Assembly: GCA_964393605.1 (NCBI GenBank)
Contig: CAYMUL010000047.1
Location: forward strand, 1-20,405
DNA from: CAYMUL01 sp964393605
Lineage (GTDB): Bacteria; Bacteroidota; Ignavibacteria; Ignavibacteriales; Ignavibacteriaceae
Reading direction: 5' to 3'
Length of the DNA stretch: 20,405 nt
Positions 1 through 8,205 of this stretch are shown here, in pieces. The first letter of the stretch is position 1; each line of letters opens with the position of its first letter. The notes below the pieces were generated by a model that was given only the letters and a program-made list of their open reading frames with translations, made no database searches and was not told the DNA's origin. Both the position numbers and the translations under genes were made by a program.

Positions 1-261
1 TTATCCTTCTCTTTATCTTACTCTTCTTCTGCGAAGCCAATTTCTTTTTAACCGCAAAGTTCGCGAAGGAACGCAAAGGAAATTATCATTTCGAAAATCT
101 TTTCTACATACACTTATTTATCTCCCGAAGGTCCGTAGGACTCCGTTGGAGGAGACACTTACCCTTACACTTAATCTTACACTTACACTTATTCTAATTC
201 TTCCATTTCCCCCTCTCACGACATTTATTAAATTTGCAGAAAACAATTAAAAAAAATCCCA
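1..261. repeat. Repeat-rich, gene-free leader upstream of the ltaE operon
   Basis: I see no gene here. The stretch holds three kinds of simple sequence. At about 50-80 there are degenerate CGCAAAG-type repeats (CCGCAAAG, then ACGCAAAGG). At 131-151 there are two abutting mini-palindromes, GTCC-GTA-GGAC and CTCC-GTT-GGAG. At about 155-192 there is a loose tandem of ACACTTA-like heptamers. All resemble the intergenic repeat debris elsewhere in the window. The promoter for the downstream operon occupies its end. Confidence 0.6.
206..236 (+). promoter_or_regulatory. Predicted Bacteroidota-type promoter of the ltaE operon
   Basis: TAAATTTG at 229-236 fits the Bacteroidota -7 consensus TAnnTTTG exactly. 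TTTC at 206-209, nineteen bases upstream, is one base off the -33 TTTG box. Transcription would start near 243, leaving a leader of about 19 bases before the TTG start at 262. No Shine-Dalgarno sequence is visible in that leader. This is consensus matching only, with no experimental support. Confidence 0.5.
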
Positions 262-1293
262 TTGAACAGAACAATTGATTTAAGAAGCGATACAGTAACA
301 AAACCGAGCGAAGCAATGCGCAAAGCAATGTATGATGCGGAAGTTGGCGACGATGTTTATAGCGAAGACCCATCAGTGAATGAACTACAAGAGTTTGCCG
401 CCGAGCTTTTAGGGAAGGAATCAGCGTTATTTGTTTCTTCGGGAGTAATGGGTAACCAATTATGTTTAAATGCTCTAACCGAACCCGGCGATGAAGTTAT
501 TTGTGAATATCAATCGCACATTTTTAATTATGAATCCGGCTCGCCGGCGGCGTTAAGCGGGATATCACTCCATCCTTTAGTTGGTGAAAAAGGAATTCTT
601 TCCGCAGTACAAATTGAAGATGCAATCCGCCCCGTAGCCGCATATTACATGCCTCGAACAAAGGTCATTGCAATCGAGAATACTCACAATCGTGCGAGCG
701 GCGCAATTCAACCGATTGATAATCTATCTGCTATAAAAAAAATAACCGATCATCATCATTTGTATTTTCATCTCGACGGCGCAAGAGTTTGGAATGCATC
801 AGCCGCGACCGGAATTCCTGTATCTACGTATGCGGCGTTGTTTGATACAATCTCTTGTTGTTTATCAAAAGGTTTGGGTGCGCCGGTTGGTTCAATTATT
901 GCCGGCACAAAAGATTTTGTTTCAGAAGCATTCAGAAAAAGAAAAGCTTGGGGAGGAGGAATGAGACAAGCCGGAGTTATTGCCGCGGCAGGTTTGTTCG
1001 CGCTAAAAAATAATCGGAAAAGATTGGTTGAGGACCATCAGCGGGCAAAAAAAATTGCAACCGCACTTGCTGAAATTTCTTCAGTTAAAATTGATATTGA
1101 AGATGTTCAAACTAATATAATATTGTTCGAACCAACGAAGCATTCTGTTGCCGATGTTATCCAAAAATGTAAGGATGAAGGATTGTTAGTTTCTTTCGGG
1201 ACGAAGAAATTAGTCCGCATCGTAACACATCTTGATATTTCAGATTCAGATGTAGATCGTGCAATCGCTATTCTCAGGAAAATTCTCAAATGA
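262..1293 (+). CDS. ltaE: Low-specificity L-threonine aldolase
   Basis: This PLP-dependent cytosolic enzyme of the fold-type I aminotransferase superfamily cleaves L-threonine/L-allo-threonine to glycine and acetaldehyde. The 343 residues match the usual family length. The N-terminal LRSDTVTKP motif is diagnostic and begins seven residues after the start. Later come the HLDGARVWNA segment, which holds the PLP-contacting Asp and Arg, and CLSKGLGAPVGS, in which Lys203 is the expected Schiff-base lysine. The start is TTG at 262; the first internal ATG (316) would remove the LRSDTVT motif, so TTG is preferred despite having no clear ribosome-binding site. It is the first gene of the six-gene operon, and its stop overlaps the next ATG by four bases. 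The assignment is secure; the exact stereo-preference (L-allo versus L) cannot be read from sequence. Confidence 0.93.
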   Translation: MNRTIDLRSDTVTKPSEAMRKAMYDAEVGDDVYSEDPSVNELQEFAAELLGKESALFVSSGVMGNQLCLNALTEPGDEVICEYQSHIFNYESGSPAALSGISLHPLVGEKGILSAVQIEDAIRPVAAYYMPRTKVIAIENTHNRASGAIQPIDNLSAIKKITDHHHLYFHLDGARVWNASAATGIPVSTYAALFDTISCCLSKGLGAPVGSIIAGTKDFVSEAFRKRKAWGGGMRQAGVIAAAGLFALKNNRKRLVEDHQRAKKIATALAEISSVKIDIEDVQTNIILFEPTKHSVADVIQKCKDEGLLVSFGTKKLVRIVTHLDISDSDVDRAIAILRKILK

Positions 1294-1760
1294 AAAAATA
1301 TATTGATAAATCTAAATTCAAACACACGACAAAAATAAAAGTACGCTTTCATGAAGTTGATATGTTCGGGGTTTGCAATAACGCAGTCTATATTTCTTAC
1401 TTCGAACATGCGCGTCTGGAATATTCGGAACACTTAAAATTATTTCCGCGTACGGATATGTTTAAAGATGAACATCAGTTTTTTATGGTGAGGAATGAAA
1501 TCAACTATCGCGCTCACTCAAGATATAATGACAACTTGATAATTTATTCCCGAATAACATTTATAAAAAATTCTTCTTACGGTTTTGAACATATAATTTA
1601 CAACGAAGCTACGGATGAATTAGTCGCCGACGGAAAAGGAGTTCTTGTTCATGTTTTAAAATCCACGGGAAAATCGGTGCCGCTTCCCGATGATTTCAAA
1701 TCCAAAGTAATGAATTTTGAGGGAGAAAATATTTTTCAATTTGAAAAGGAAATTTTATGA
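1290..1760 (+). CDS. YbgC/4HBT-type acyl-CoA thioesterase (hotdog fold)
   Basis: The protein has 156 residues with a single hotdog domain. The start of the domain reads KVRFHEVDMFGVCNNAVY, which fits the family pattern R-[FY]-x-x-x-D-x-x-G-x-x-x-N. Asp24 sits where the catalytic Asp of the 4-hydroxybenzoyl-CoA thioesterase/YbgC family lies, and the helix motif YISYFEHARLEY follows. It should hydrolyse acyl-CoA or acyl-ACP thioesters in the cytoplasm; the substrate cannot be inferred. There is no tol-pal cluster nearby, which is the usual context of proteobacterial YbgC. The ATG overlaps the ltaE stop (ATGA), and its own stop overlaps the next start the same way, implying translational coupling. 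The family call is secure, the physiological role open. Confidence 0.88.
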   Translation: MKKYIDKSKFKHTTKIKVRFHEVDMFGVCNNAVYISYFEHARLEYSEHLKLFPRTDMFKDEHQFFMVRNEINYRAHSRYNDNLIIYSRITFIKNSSYGFEHIIYNEATDELVADGKGVLVHVLKSTGKSVPLPDDFKSKVMNFEGENIFQFEKEIL

Positions 1761-2452
1761 GGCAGATAGTTTTTGATATTGAAACAAGCGCGGTACCCTT
1801 TAATAGTCTCGCCGAAAGTCAGCAAGAATATATTCTTCGCGCGGCAGACAAAGAAAAAGTTGCAGAACTGCGAACCGAAAAAGAGGACGAAGCAATTCGA
1901 ATGTTAAGTCTCTATCCTTTTACGGCTAAAGTTGTCGTCATCGGAATATTTGATGTGCAGAACGAAAAATCTTATATCTATTATGAAAGCGAAGAGCATG
2001 AAGAATGGGAATCGGAAAACAGATTGGCAAGATTCAAAGGCGTTTCCGAACATGAATTGATAGAATCTTTCTGGCGCATTACAGATGCGGTTGATCAGGT
2101 TATTTCATTCAACGGAAGAAATTTTGATCTTCCTTTTTTAATGCTTCGTTCGGCGATGTTAAAAATAAAACCATCGAAAAATTTTATGGGTTACAGATTC
2201 GATATTACGCAGCACATCGATCTGCTCGAACAGTTTTCATTCTTCGGCGCATTCAAAAAATTTAATTTAGATTTTTACTGTCATTCGTTCGGAGTAGCAT
2301 CTCCAAAGGCGAAAGGCGTTTCGGGCATGGATGTGAAAAATCTTTACGACGCGGGAAGAATAAAAGATATCGCTCTTTACTGCGCCGATGATATTGCGGC
2401 TACTTATAAACTTTTCAAAATTTGGGAAGAATTTCTTCAGTTCAAAAAATAA
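1757..2452 (+). CDS. DEDDy-family 3'-5' exonuclease (PolB-exonuclease-like)
   Basis: This 231-residue protein has the RNase H-like exonuclease fold without a polymerase domain. Exo I is VFDIET, with metal ligands Asp7 and Glu9. Exo II is ISFNGRNFDLPFL (Asn119, Asp124). Exo III is ALYCADDIAATY, where Tyr208-x3-Asp212 marks the DEDDy subgroup. It resembles the stand-alone predicted polysaccharide-biosynthesis-neighbour/PolB-like 3'-5' exonucleases found in many bacteria, which presumably trim single-stranded DNA or RNA ends; the substrate is not known. It begins with ATG overlapping the thioesterase stop and ends nine bases before the lipoprotein gene. All four catalytic carboxylates are present, so it should be active. 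Confidence 0.87.
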   Translation: MRQIVFDIETSAVPFNSLAESQQEYILRAADKEKVAELRTEKEDEAIRMLSLYPFTAKVVVIGIFDVQNEKSYIYYESEEHEEWESENRLARFKGVSEHELIESFWRITDAVDQVISFNGRNFDLPFLMLRSAMLKIKPSKNFMGYRFDITQHIDLLEQFSFFGAFKKFNLDFYCHSFGVASPKAKGVSGMDVKNLYDAGRIKDIALYCADDIAATYKLFKIWEEFLQFKK

Positions 2453-2460
2453 GGATATAA

Positions 2461-2880
2461 ATGAAAAAAATATTTTTTGTAATTCCTCTTTCATTGATTC
2501 TCTTTTCATCCGGTTGCGATCAAAAAGATAAACCCGATGAAGTAAAAGAATCTTTTGATAGGAAAAATGAATTGAGAACGGAAACTCCTTATAAAGACGG
2601 AGTAAGACACGGTATTCAAAAAACATTTTATCCCGATGGCAAACTTTATTCGGAAGTGAATTTTACTAACGGAAATATGAACGGTGTTATGAAAATTTAT
2701 TTCCCGAATGGAAATGTAAAGGTGGAAGCAAACTATAAAGACGGCTTGCTTGATGGCATTACCAAACTCTATTATGAAAACGGAAATGTAATGCGCGAAC
2801 AGCAATATGAAAAAAATAAAATGGTGCGTGATAAAAAATATTCTATCTCCGGCACTCTTGAATTCGATGATAAACTTTGA
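2461..2880 (+). CDS. MORN-repeat lipoprotein (YwqK-like repeat protein)
   Basis: The 139-residue protein begins with a lipoprotein signal peptide: KK, a hydrophobic stretch, then the lipobox FSSGC with the lipidated cysteine at residue 19. It is therefore expected to be anchored in a membrane facing the periplasm or outer surface. The rest consists of about four imperfect MORN-variant repeats of the type Y-x-D/N-G-x-x-x-G-x-x-x-x-Y-x-x-G, for example YKDGVRHGIQKTFYPDG and FTNGNMNGVMKIYFPNG. Databases often label such proteins YwqK-family antitoxin, but no toxin partner is visible here and I would not use that name. A good AAGGAT ribosome-binding site lies five bases before the ATG. The stop overlaps the TTG start of purL. 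Function unknown. Confidence 0.82.
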   Translation: MKKIFFVIPLSLILFSSGCDQKDKPDEVKESFDRKNELRTETPYKDGVRHGIQKTFYPDGKLYSEVNFTNGNMNGVMKIYFPNGNVKVEANYKDGLLDGITKLYYENGNVMREQQYEKNKMVRDKKYSISGTLEFDDKL

Positions 2881-5117
2881 CGGAAATAATTTTGACAAAA
2901 GAACCAATTGTAACTTTAGAACTTGCACTCGAACATGGATTGACAAAGGATGAATATGAAACCATCTGTAAAAAATTAAATCGAACTCCAAGCTTCACCG
3001 AACTCGGAATCTTCAGCGTTATGTGGAGCGAACATTGTTCTTACAAAAATAGTATTGCACAACTAAAAACATTGCCGCGCAGCGGAAAAAAACTTCTTGT
3101 CGGTGCCGGTGAAGAAAATGCCGGACTTGTCGATATTGGCAACGGTCTTGCAGTTGCATTTAAAATTGAAAGCCATAATCATCCTTCAGCTATTGAACCA
3201 TATCAAGGTGCGGCAACAGGTGTCGGCGGAATTTTACGCGACATATTTACAATGGGTGCGCGACCAATCGCCGCACTGAATTCACTTCGCTTCGGTTCGC
3301 TCGATGATCCTCGAACAAAATATTTATTTCAAGGTGTGGTAAAAGGAATCGGAGATTATGGAAACAGTTTCGGCGTTCCTACTGTTGCGGGGGAAGTGTA
3401 TTTCGATGAGTGTTATCAAGGCAATCCGCTCGTTAATGCAATGGCAGTTGGAATTGTAAAAACAGATCAAGTTGTTTCTGCAGTCGCAAAGGGAGAAGGA
3501 AATCCCGTGATGATTGTCGGCTCTTCTACAGGTAGAGATGGCATTCATGGTGCAACTTTTGCATCGGAAGAAATCACCGAAGCATCGGAAGCAAAAAGAC
3601 CATCAGTGCAAGTTGGCGATCCCTTCACAGAAAAATTACTCCTCGAAGCAACTCTCGAAATAATAAAAAATAATTATGTTGTAGGAATTCAAGATATGGG
3701 TGCGGCAGGAATTTCATGCTCAACAAGCGAGATGAGCGCGAAAGGTAAAAGCGGAATGGTGATTGATCTTAACAAAGTTCCATTGCGCGAAGAAGGAATG
3801 ACAGCGTACGAAATTATGCTTTCCGAAAGTCAGGAAAGAATGTTGGTTGTTGCAAAAAAAGGTTGCGAAGAAAAAATTAAAGATGTTTTTGAAAAATGGG
3901 ATCTTCATTCGGAGATTATCGGTTACGTTACAAATGAAGAATCAATAAAGATAAATTACAACAACGAACTTAAAGCAGAATTAACGCCGTTCGATTTAGT
4001 TCTCGGCGGTGATGCCCCCGTTTATCAACGAGAAACATCCGTTCCCAAATATTTGAATGAGACAAAAAATTTTGATTTTGGAAAATTGCCGGAAACAGAT
4101 ATTGCGGATTCATTCAGAAAAATTTTTTCATCGCCGAATATTTGTTCGAAGCGATGGGTTTATGAACAATATGATTCGATGGTTCGCACAAACACAATCG
4201 TGGGTCCCGGTTGCGATGCCGCTGTAATTTATTTGAAGGATACAAACACTGCGCTCGCAATGAAAACAGATTGCAACAGCAGATATGTTTATTTGAATCC
4301 GAAAGTTGGCGCAATGATAGCCGTTGCCGAATCGGCGCGGAACATTAGTTGCTCGGGAGGAATTCCGCTTGCAATAACAAATTGTTTGAACTTCGGAAAT
4401 CCATACAAACCCGAAGTCTATTGGCAATTTAAAGAAGCGATTGCAGGAATGGGGGAGGCATGCAGAGCGTTTGATACTCCCGTTACCGGCGGCAATGTAA
4501 GTTTTTATAATGAATCTGTTGCGAGTGCGGTTTATCCAACACCAACAATCGGAATGGTCGGTTTAATTGAAGATCTAAAATTTATCACAACTTCTTTTTT
4601 CAAAAATGAAAATGATTTGATTTATGTTTTAGGTGAAGATAAAGAAGAACTCGGCGGTAGCGAATATTTGAAAGTGATTCATAACATTGTTGCGGGAGAT
4701 TCTCCTTCGCTCGATTTGCAAAGAGAGATATCACTACAAAATTTTTTACAGAAAGCAATAAGAGAAAGTTTAATTGTTTCAGCGCACGATTTTTCCGAAG
4801 GTGGTATTATTTGCGCTCTTGCGGAGTGTTGTATCATGAACGATGAAAACAAACTTGGCGCAGAAGTGAACATCAAAATAAAATCGAGAGAAGATTTTAC
4901 GTTCTTCTCCGAATCGCAATCGAGAGTCGTCATCTCAATCAATCCAAACGCACAACCGGAATTTGAAAAATTGGCGATGTCGCTAAATCAAAAATTCGAG
5001 TTAATTGGAAAAGTGAATTCAACTTCATTAAAAATTAATCATTACGAATTTAATCTTGAAGAGCTTGTCGATCTTTATTACAATTCTCTTCCAAAAAAAA
5101 TGAGCGTGCTATTTTGA
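2877..5117 (+). CDS. purL: Phosphoribosylformylglycinamidine synthase subunit PurL
   Basis: This is the synthetase subunit of the fourth step of purine biosynthesis: ATP-dependent amidation of FGAR to FGAM using ammonia delivered by PurQ. At 746 residues it is the small form found with separate PurS and PurQ. Visible signatures are SVMWSEHCSYKNS (His53 matches the family's conserved active-site His), ESHNHPSAIEPYQGAATG at about 98-115 (metal/ATP binding), and the second AIRS-like half with DTPVTGGNVSFYNES. The start is TTG at 2877 inside a TTGA overlap with the lipoprotein stop; I see no independent ribosome-binding site, so re-initiation is likely. No purS, purQ or other pur gene lies in the window, so the purine genes are dispersed in this genome. 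Confidence 0.96.
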   Translation: MTEIILTKEPIVTLELALEHGLTKDEYETICKKLNRTPSFTELGIFSVMWSEHCSYKNSIAQLKTLPRSGKKLLVGAGEENAGLVDIGNGLAVAFKIESHNHPSAIEPYQGAATGVGGILRDIFTMGARPIAALNSLRFGSLDDPRTKYLFQGVVKGIGDYGNSFGVPTVAGEVYFDECYQGNPLVNAMAVGIVKTDQVVSAVAKGEGNPVMIVGSSTGRDGIHGATFASEEITEASEAKRPSVQVGDPFTEKLLLEATLEIIKNNYVVGIQDMGAAGISCSTSEMSAKGKSGMVIDLNKVPLREEGMTAYEIMLSESQERMLVVAKKGCEEKIKDVFEKWDLHSEIIGYVTNEESIKINYNNELKAELTPFDLVLGGDAPVYQRETSVPKYLNETKNFDFGKLPETDIADSFRKIFSSPNICSKRWVYEQYDSMVRTNTIVGPGCDAAVIYLKDTNTALAMKTDCNSRYVYLNPKVGAMIAVAESARNISCSGGIPLAITNCLNFGNPYKPEVYWQFKEAIAGMGEACRAFDTPVTGGNVSFYNESVASAVYPTPTIGMVGLIEDLKFITTSFFKNENDLIYVLGEDKEELGGSEYLKVIHNIVAGDSPSLDLQREISLQNFLQKAIRESLIVSAHDFSEGGIICALAECCIMNDENKLGAEVNIKIKSREDFTFFSESQSRVVISINPNAQPEFEKLAMSLNQKFELIGKVNSTSLKINHYEFNLEELVDLYYNSLPKKMSVLF

Positions 5118-6052
5118 AGGCGAATGTGAAAAAGCGGGGAAGAGTTCAAACGGTTTTAATCATCTTAAAAAGATTTTTCGATTGGAATTATATCAAAGAT
5201 TTTTCCAAACATTACTTTGGCGGAATGTACACCCGCACAGAACATAATCATCTTTTTCTTTTTGCCGCAGGGCTGGCTTTTTCCATTTTTGTTTGCATGA
5301 TTCCATTTGTGCTAATGATGAGTTGGCTGCTCGGCAATTTTCTTGATTATGAATCGTTGCAATTCCAGCTTACGACACTCGTTAATGCATTAATTCCGTA
5401 TGATACTTATGCCGATTTTGTGTTGAATATAATTTTTGCAAGAATTGATGAACTCATCCGCTATAAAAATGTTGCGGGTTTGGTTGGTTTGTTCGCGCTT
5501 CTTTTCACTGCAAGCAGTTTGATTAGTAGTATCAGAACCATATTAAATAAAGTGTTTGGTGCAACAACCGATGTAAATGTTTTTCTCGGAAAACTTTGGG
5601 ACTTTGCATGGATTCTTTTACTAATCCTTCTTTTCCTATCTTCGATGTTGCTTCTCCCTTTGATTGACGTTTTTCGTTCTGCTTCCGAATATATTCCACT
5701 GTTCCGTTTTCTTCAGTACGGAATTTTTCAAAAGTTTTTTACACTTGTACTCTCACTCGTAATAGTTTTTTTCCTCTTTTTTATGCTTTATAAATTTGCT
5801 GCAGTTGTTCGGATTAGAAAACGTTCGGCGTTAGTTGGCGCACTTTGGGCGGCTCTGCTTTGGGTAGCCGCAAAACAAATTTTCGGCTATTACATTTATA
5901 ACTTCGGTTCGCTCGGGAAAATTTACGGCGCGTATGTTTTAATTATTGTAGTTGGATTTTGGATTTATTATTCTGCCATTGTTTTCATCCTCGGCGCAGA
6001 AGTTGCAAAACTTTATAATGAAAGAATTGACACGAAAGAACCCGCCGCTTAA
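5114..6052 (+). CDS. YihY/BrkB-family inner-membrane protein
   Basis: This 312-residue integral membrane protein has six predicted membrane segments at roughly 47-75, 119-142, 163-186, 207-231, 238-256 and 272-296. The pattern of the BrkB/YihY family (formerly mis-annotated as RNase BN) is clear: a polar residue-flanked first helix, SSLISSIRTILNKVFG in the middle, and the C-terminal YGAYVLIIVVGFWIYYSA segment. The family's function is not firmly established. The start is TTG at 5114, again a TTGA overlap with the purL stop. It is the last gene of the operon. Family assignment is confident; no molecular role can be given. Confidence 0.88.
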   Translation: MKANVKKRGRVQTVLIILKRFFDWNYIKDFSKHYFGGMYTRTEHNHLFLFAAGLAFSIFVCMIPFVLMMSWLLGNFLDYESLQFQLTTLVNALIPYDTYADFVLNIIFARIDELIRYKNVAGLVGLFALLFTASSLISSIRTILNKVFGATTDVNVFLGKLWDFAWILLLILLFLSSMLLLPLIDVFRSASEYIPLFRFLQYGIFQKFFTLVLSLVIVFFLFFMLYKFAAVVRIRKRSALVGALWAALLWVAAKQIFGYYIYNFGSLGKIYGAYVLIIVVGFWIYYSAIVFILGAEVAKLYNERIDTKEPAA

Positions 6053-6059
6053 AAGGTAA

Positions 6060-6088
6060 GAGGTTCATCATTATCAAAGACAAACCTC
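6060..6088. terminator. Possible weak bidirectional stem between convergent genes
   Basis: GAGGTT at 6060-6065 and AACCTC at 6083-6088 can pair across a 17-base loop in the 53-base gap between the convergent YihY and barrel-protein genes. The plus-strand side is followed by an AT-rich run but not a clean T tract. It could be a terminator; a 6-base stem could equally be chance. Confidence 0.25.
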
Positions 6089-6105
6089 CCGAAAATATTT
6101 TTAGA

Positions 6106-7299
6106 TTAGAATAGATTGTATTGAAGCGAAATGCTTGAAGCCAAATCTGTTTTGCCAAGATAGTTTGTTGCCGCAACGGTTGGATTTCCCAAATTTCTCA
6201 AACTAAAATTCACAGCAAGATTTATCTGATTTTCCAGGTAGAAAATAAAAGAAGATGTTAATACATGATCTGTCCAAGAATCTTGAGTTGAATTCGGTTT
6301 ACGAATGTCCATTCTATAACCTGTAACAATGTTAATTCTGTTGCTTAACTCATAAATATAATTTGCATTCAGATTGAAGGTAACATTTTTGAAGAATAAC
6401 GAATCAAGCGGAGTGTAAGTATTCAAAGAAGCATTGACCTGTGAACGCCATGTAACGGGATGAGAATATCTCGCACTGATTGAAACGGATGGAGAACCGG
6501 GATTGCTTTTGTCGAATCGCGAAATATTAAACAGCGCACCGAAACTTGCATCCCATCCGTAATATCTATCATTAACTCTTTCGTTGATTGATTTAAGAAC
6601 CTGTTGCATTCTTAAAATACCGATAGCACCAAGGTTTGCGCCTGTAAGTTTTCCACTTGTTCTAATTTCACTTTCAATATCTTCATACCACACTGTTTCG
6701 TAAGTGGCGCCATAGACGCCGCGGTATTCTTCTTCACGCTCAATTATGTTTGCAATCTTAATCATCGTTTCTTTGGGAAGATAACCGGAAATCACACCTT
6801 CTTTTATTAAATGCTCTTCGATACGAACTGCCTTTGCAAGCGCGGTTGCATTGATATGTCTTCCGTATCCGGCACCAAGTGTTATGTTCGAATTGATTTG
6901 CTTGTAAGTATTCACATGTCGCAAATCCAACTTTGCAAAACTAAACCAGTCGCGGCTATCCCAAATATATTTTTGTACTTTAGGAATGATGCTGATATCA
7001 TGATTCCATGTAGAGAAATTTTTTCCTCCCTGTGCATCAACGTCTATAAACCACGCGAATGGTAAAGATGAATAGAAGGTTTTAAAAATTAATCCAAGAT
7101 TTGCATTGTTGGAGTGGACGGTTGTAAGTGCATCACCCGTTGCTTGATCTTGAGATGATTGGCTCCAATTGAAATTTCCGTTCAGACGTAAAATTTTTGC
7201 GGTTGAAACGGGAACATTGTAATCGGAAACATTGACATTTTGTGCGAAGACTGCCGTCGTCAGGATGAAGGAGATTAAAAAGTAAGTAAATCTTTTCAT
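6106..7299 (-). CDS. Outer-membrane beta-barrel protein with helical insert
   Basis: The 397-residue protein has a signal peptide (MKRFTYFLISF..., cleavage likely after AVFA at residue 19) and many alternating polar/hydrophobic strands. It ends in SISLQYNLF; a terminal aromatic residue is the usual outer-membrane assembly signal. Strands occupy about 35-150 and 247-397. Between them, residues 151-246 are clearly different: charged and helical (ALAKAVRIEEHLIKEG, KIANIIEREEEYRG, ILRMQQVLKSINERV), resembling a periplasmic or extracellular helical domain. I cannot name the family. An AAAGGA ribosome-binding site precedes the ATG on the minus strand. It is convergent with the upstream operon and appears monocistronic. 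Outer-membrane barrel: fairly sure; function: unknown. Confidence 0.72.
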   Translation of the reverse strand: MKRFTYFLISFILTTAVFAQNVNVSDYNVPVSTAKILRLNGNFNWSQSSQDQATGDALTTVHSNNANLGLIFKTFYSSLPFAWFIDVDAQGGKNFSTWNHDISIIPKVQKYIWDSRDWFSFAKLDLRHVNTYKQINSNITLGAGYGRHINATALAKAVRIEEHLIKEGVISGYLPKETMIKIANIIEREEEYRGVYGATYETVWYEDIESEIRTSGKLTGANLGAIGILRMQQVLKSINERVNDRYYGWDASFGALFNISRFDKSNPGSPSVSISARYSHPVTWRSQVNASLNTYTPLDSLFFKNVTFNLNANYIYELSNRINIVTGYRMDIRKPNSTQDSWTDHVLTSSFIFYLENQINLAVNFSLRNLGNPTVAATNYLGKTDLASSISLQYNLF

Positions 7300-7765
7300 T
7301 AGATTTTTCCTTTATGCTATGAGTAGAAATTCAAACCGAAAAGTTAAATGTTAGTTTATCAAATTAATTTTTCGATTTTAACGATTATAAAATATCGCCG
7401 AAGAGTAGAATTTCCAATCAGAATTTTTTTTGTGCAGAATTAAAAACTTGCGATTGCAAACTTGAAATTTTGCTCACACAATTTTTCTTTAATCGGACTT
7501 GCGATGTCCATGTTAAAAGTAAAATCTTTCAGCAAATTTTGTAATTATACAAAGTTAAAGAAAGTGAACTCGGGTTATTTTTAATTTCTCACCAAGATAG
7601 AGATCTAATAATTTACGCTAAAATCTATAAACATAAATTGCAAATCCAGATTACGCAAAGATTGTTAAGCAAAGAAAGGATGTGTAACTGCAGTGAATAA
7701 TGTAATAAGGTTTTTATTATTCTATTTTTCAGTTACTAAGGTTTATTGAAAATAAGGTTAAAAAA

Positions 7766-7997
7766 TTCCTAACCTGGACAAGCCAGAACCAAAGTTTAAT
7801 GTTTATCAAATTGTTGTTCTTACTTTCGTAATGAGAGCATTCCAAAACAGAAAAAAATATTTCATCCCCGAGTGCTTTCGGGGATTTGATTTTTTTTGCG
7901 TCGTTGCTTTTTACCAATATCTCATCCCGAAAGCTTTCGGGATGTCAATAATAAAAATATTTTTACCGTTGAGAAAATATGTTGGTAACAAAATTGC
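7766..7997 (-). repeat. Palindrome-bearing repeat module, copy A
   Basis: This 232-base block recurs as an inverted copy at 20004-20232, with long identical runs such as TTTGGTTCTGGCTTGTCC and CATTACGAAAGTAAGAACA (read on the minus strand here). It contains a perfect 22-base palindrome at 7923-7944 (half-site CATCCCGAAAG), an 8-base-pair stem ATCCCCGA/TCGGGGAT at 7864-7885, and an imperfect TTTTCtC/GgtAAAA-like stem near 7960-7980. There is no transposase, and the terminal boundaries are ragged. It behaves like a REP/BIME-type or MITE-like element. Confidence 0.75.
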
Positions 7998-8052
7998 CAT
8001 TATTGGTCATGATTTTAACTTGAAGGTACTAATTCAATAATTGACTGACGTG

Positions 8053-8116
8053 AATGCCGAATAGTTTTGTTAATAGTTTCGCCGTTGGATAAATCTATCG
8101 AAACGGCGGCGGCATT
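8053..8116. repeat. Nested inverted repeat upstream of the secreted-protein gene
   Basis: AATGCCG (8053-8059) pairs with CGGCATT (8110-8116), and inside it CGCCGTT (8080-8086) pairs with AACGGCG (8102-8108). It lies about 90 bases upstream of the ATG at 8206. It could be an RNA structure, a regulatory site or a worn repeat. Confidence 0.4.
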
Positions 8117-8205
8117 GCTTTTCAAAAAAAATATGAGTAGTTTGAAGTGTAATAAACATACATTTACTAACGGTTATTTCTAACTAAAAATTTTTGGGTG
8201 AGGTT

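Larger units (their letters stand above)
7300..8205. other. Intergenic stretch without a gene
   Basis: No coding region is convincing here. The part 7300-7765 is AT-rich and holds degenerate CGCAAAG-like debris around 7653-7680. The part 7766-7997 is the palindromic module annotated separately. Near 8053-8116 there is a nested inverted repeat. The last 90 bases form the leader of the large secreted-protein gene. Open frames at 7729-7917 (minus) and 7831-8040 (plus) run across the repeat module and are judged spurious. Confidence 0.6.

Noticed and set aside
2461..2880. Antitoxin role for the MORN lipoprotein, following the common YwqK-family label
   Set aside because: It is a lipoprotein in a housekeeping operon and no candidate toxin is adjacent; the label rests on repeat similarity alone.
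7441..7520. A tiny minus-strand frame beginning MDIASPIKEKL
   Set aside because: It is only about 23 codons, with no ribosome-binding site and no recognisable family; it could be a gene remnant but cannot be supported.
7729..7917. A 62-codon minus-strand frame whose product resembles that of a frame at 19972-20202
   Set aside because: The resemblance comes from the DNA-level repeat module. The frames run through palindromes, have no ribosome-binding site, and differ outside the repeat, so they are not taken as genes.
7831..8040. A 69-codon plus-strand frame
   Set aside because: It runs across the same palindromic module in the opposite sense and has no family resemblance or ribosome-binding site.
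8194..8205. TTG at 8194 as the start of the large secreted protein
   Set aside because: The ribosome-binding site GTGAGG lies between it and the ATG at 8206, and the signal peptide begins cleanly at that ATG.
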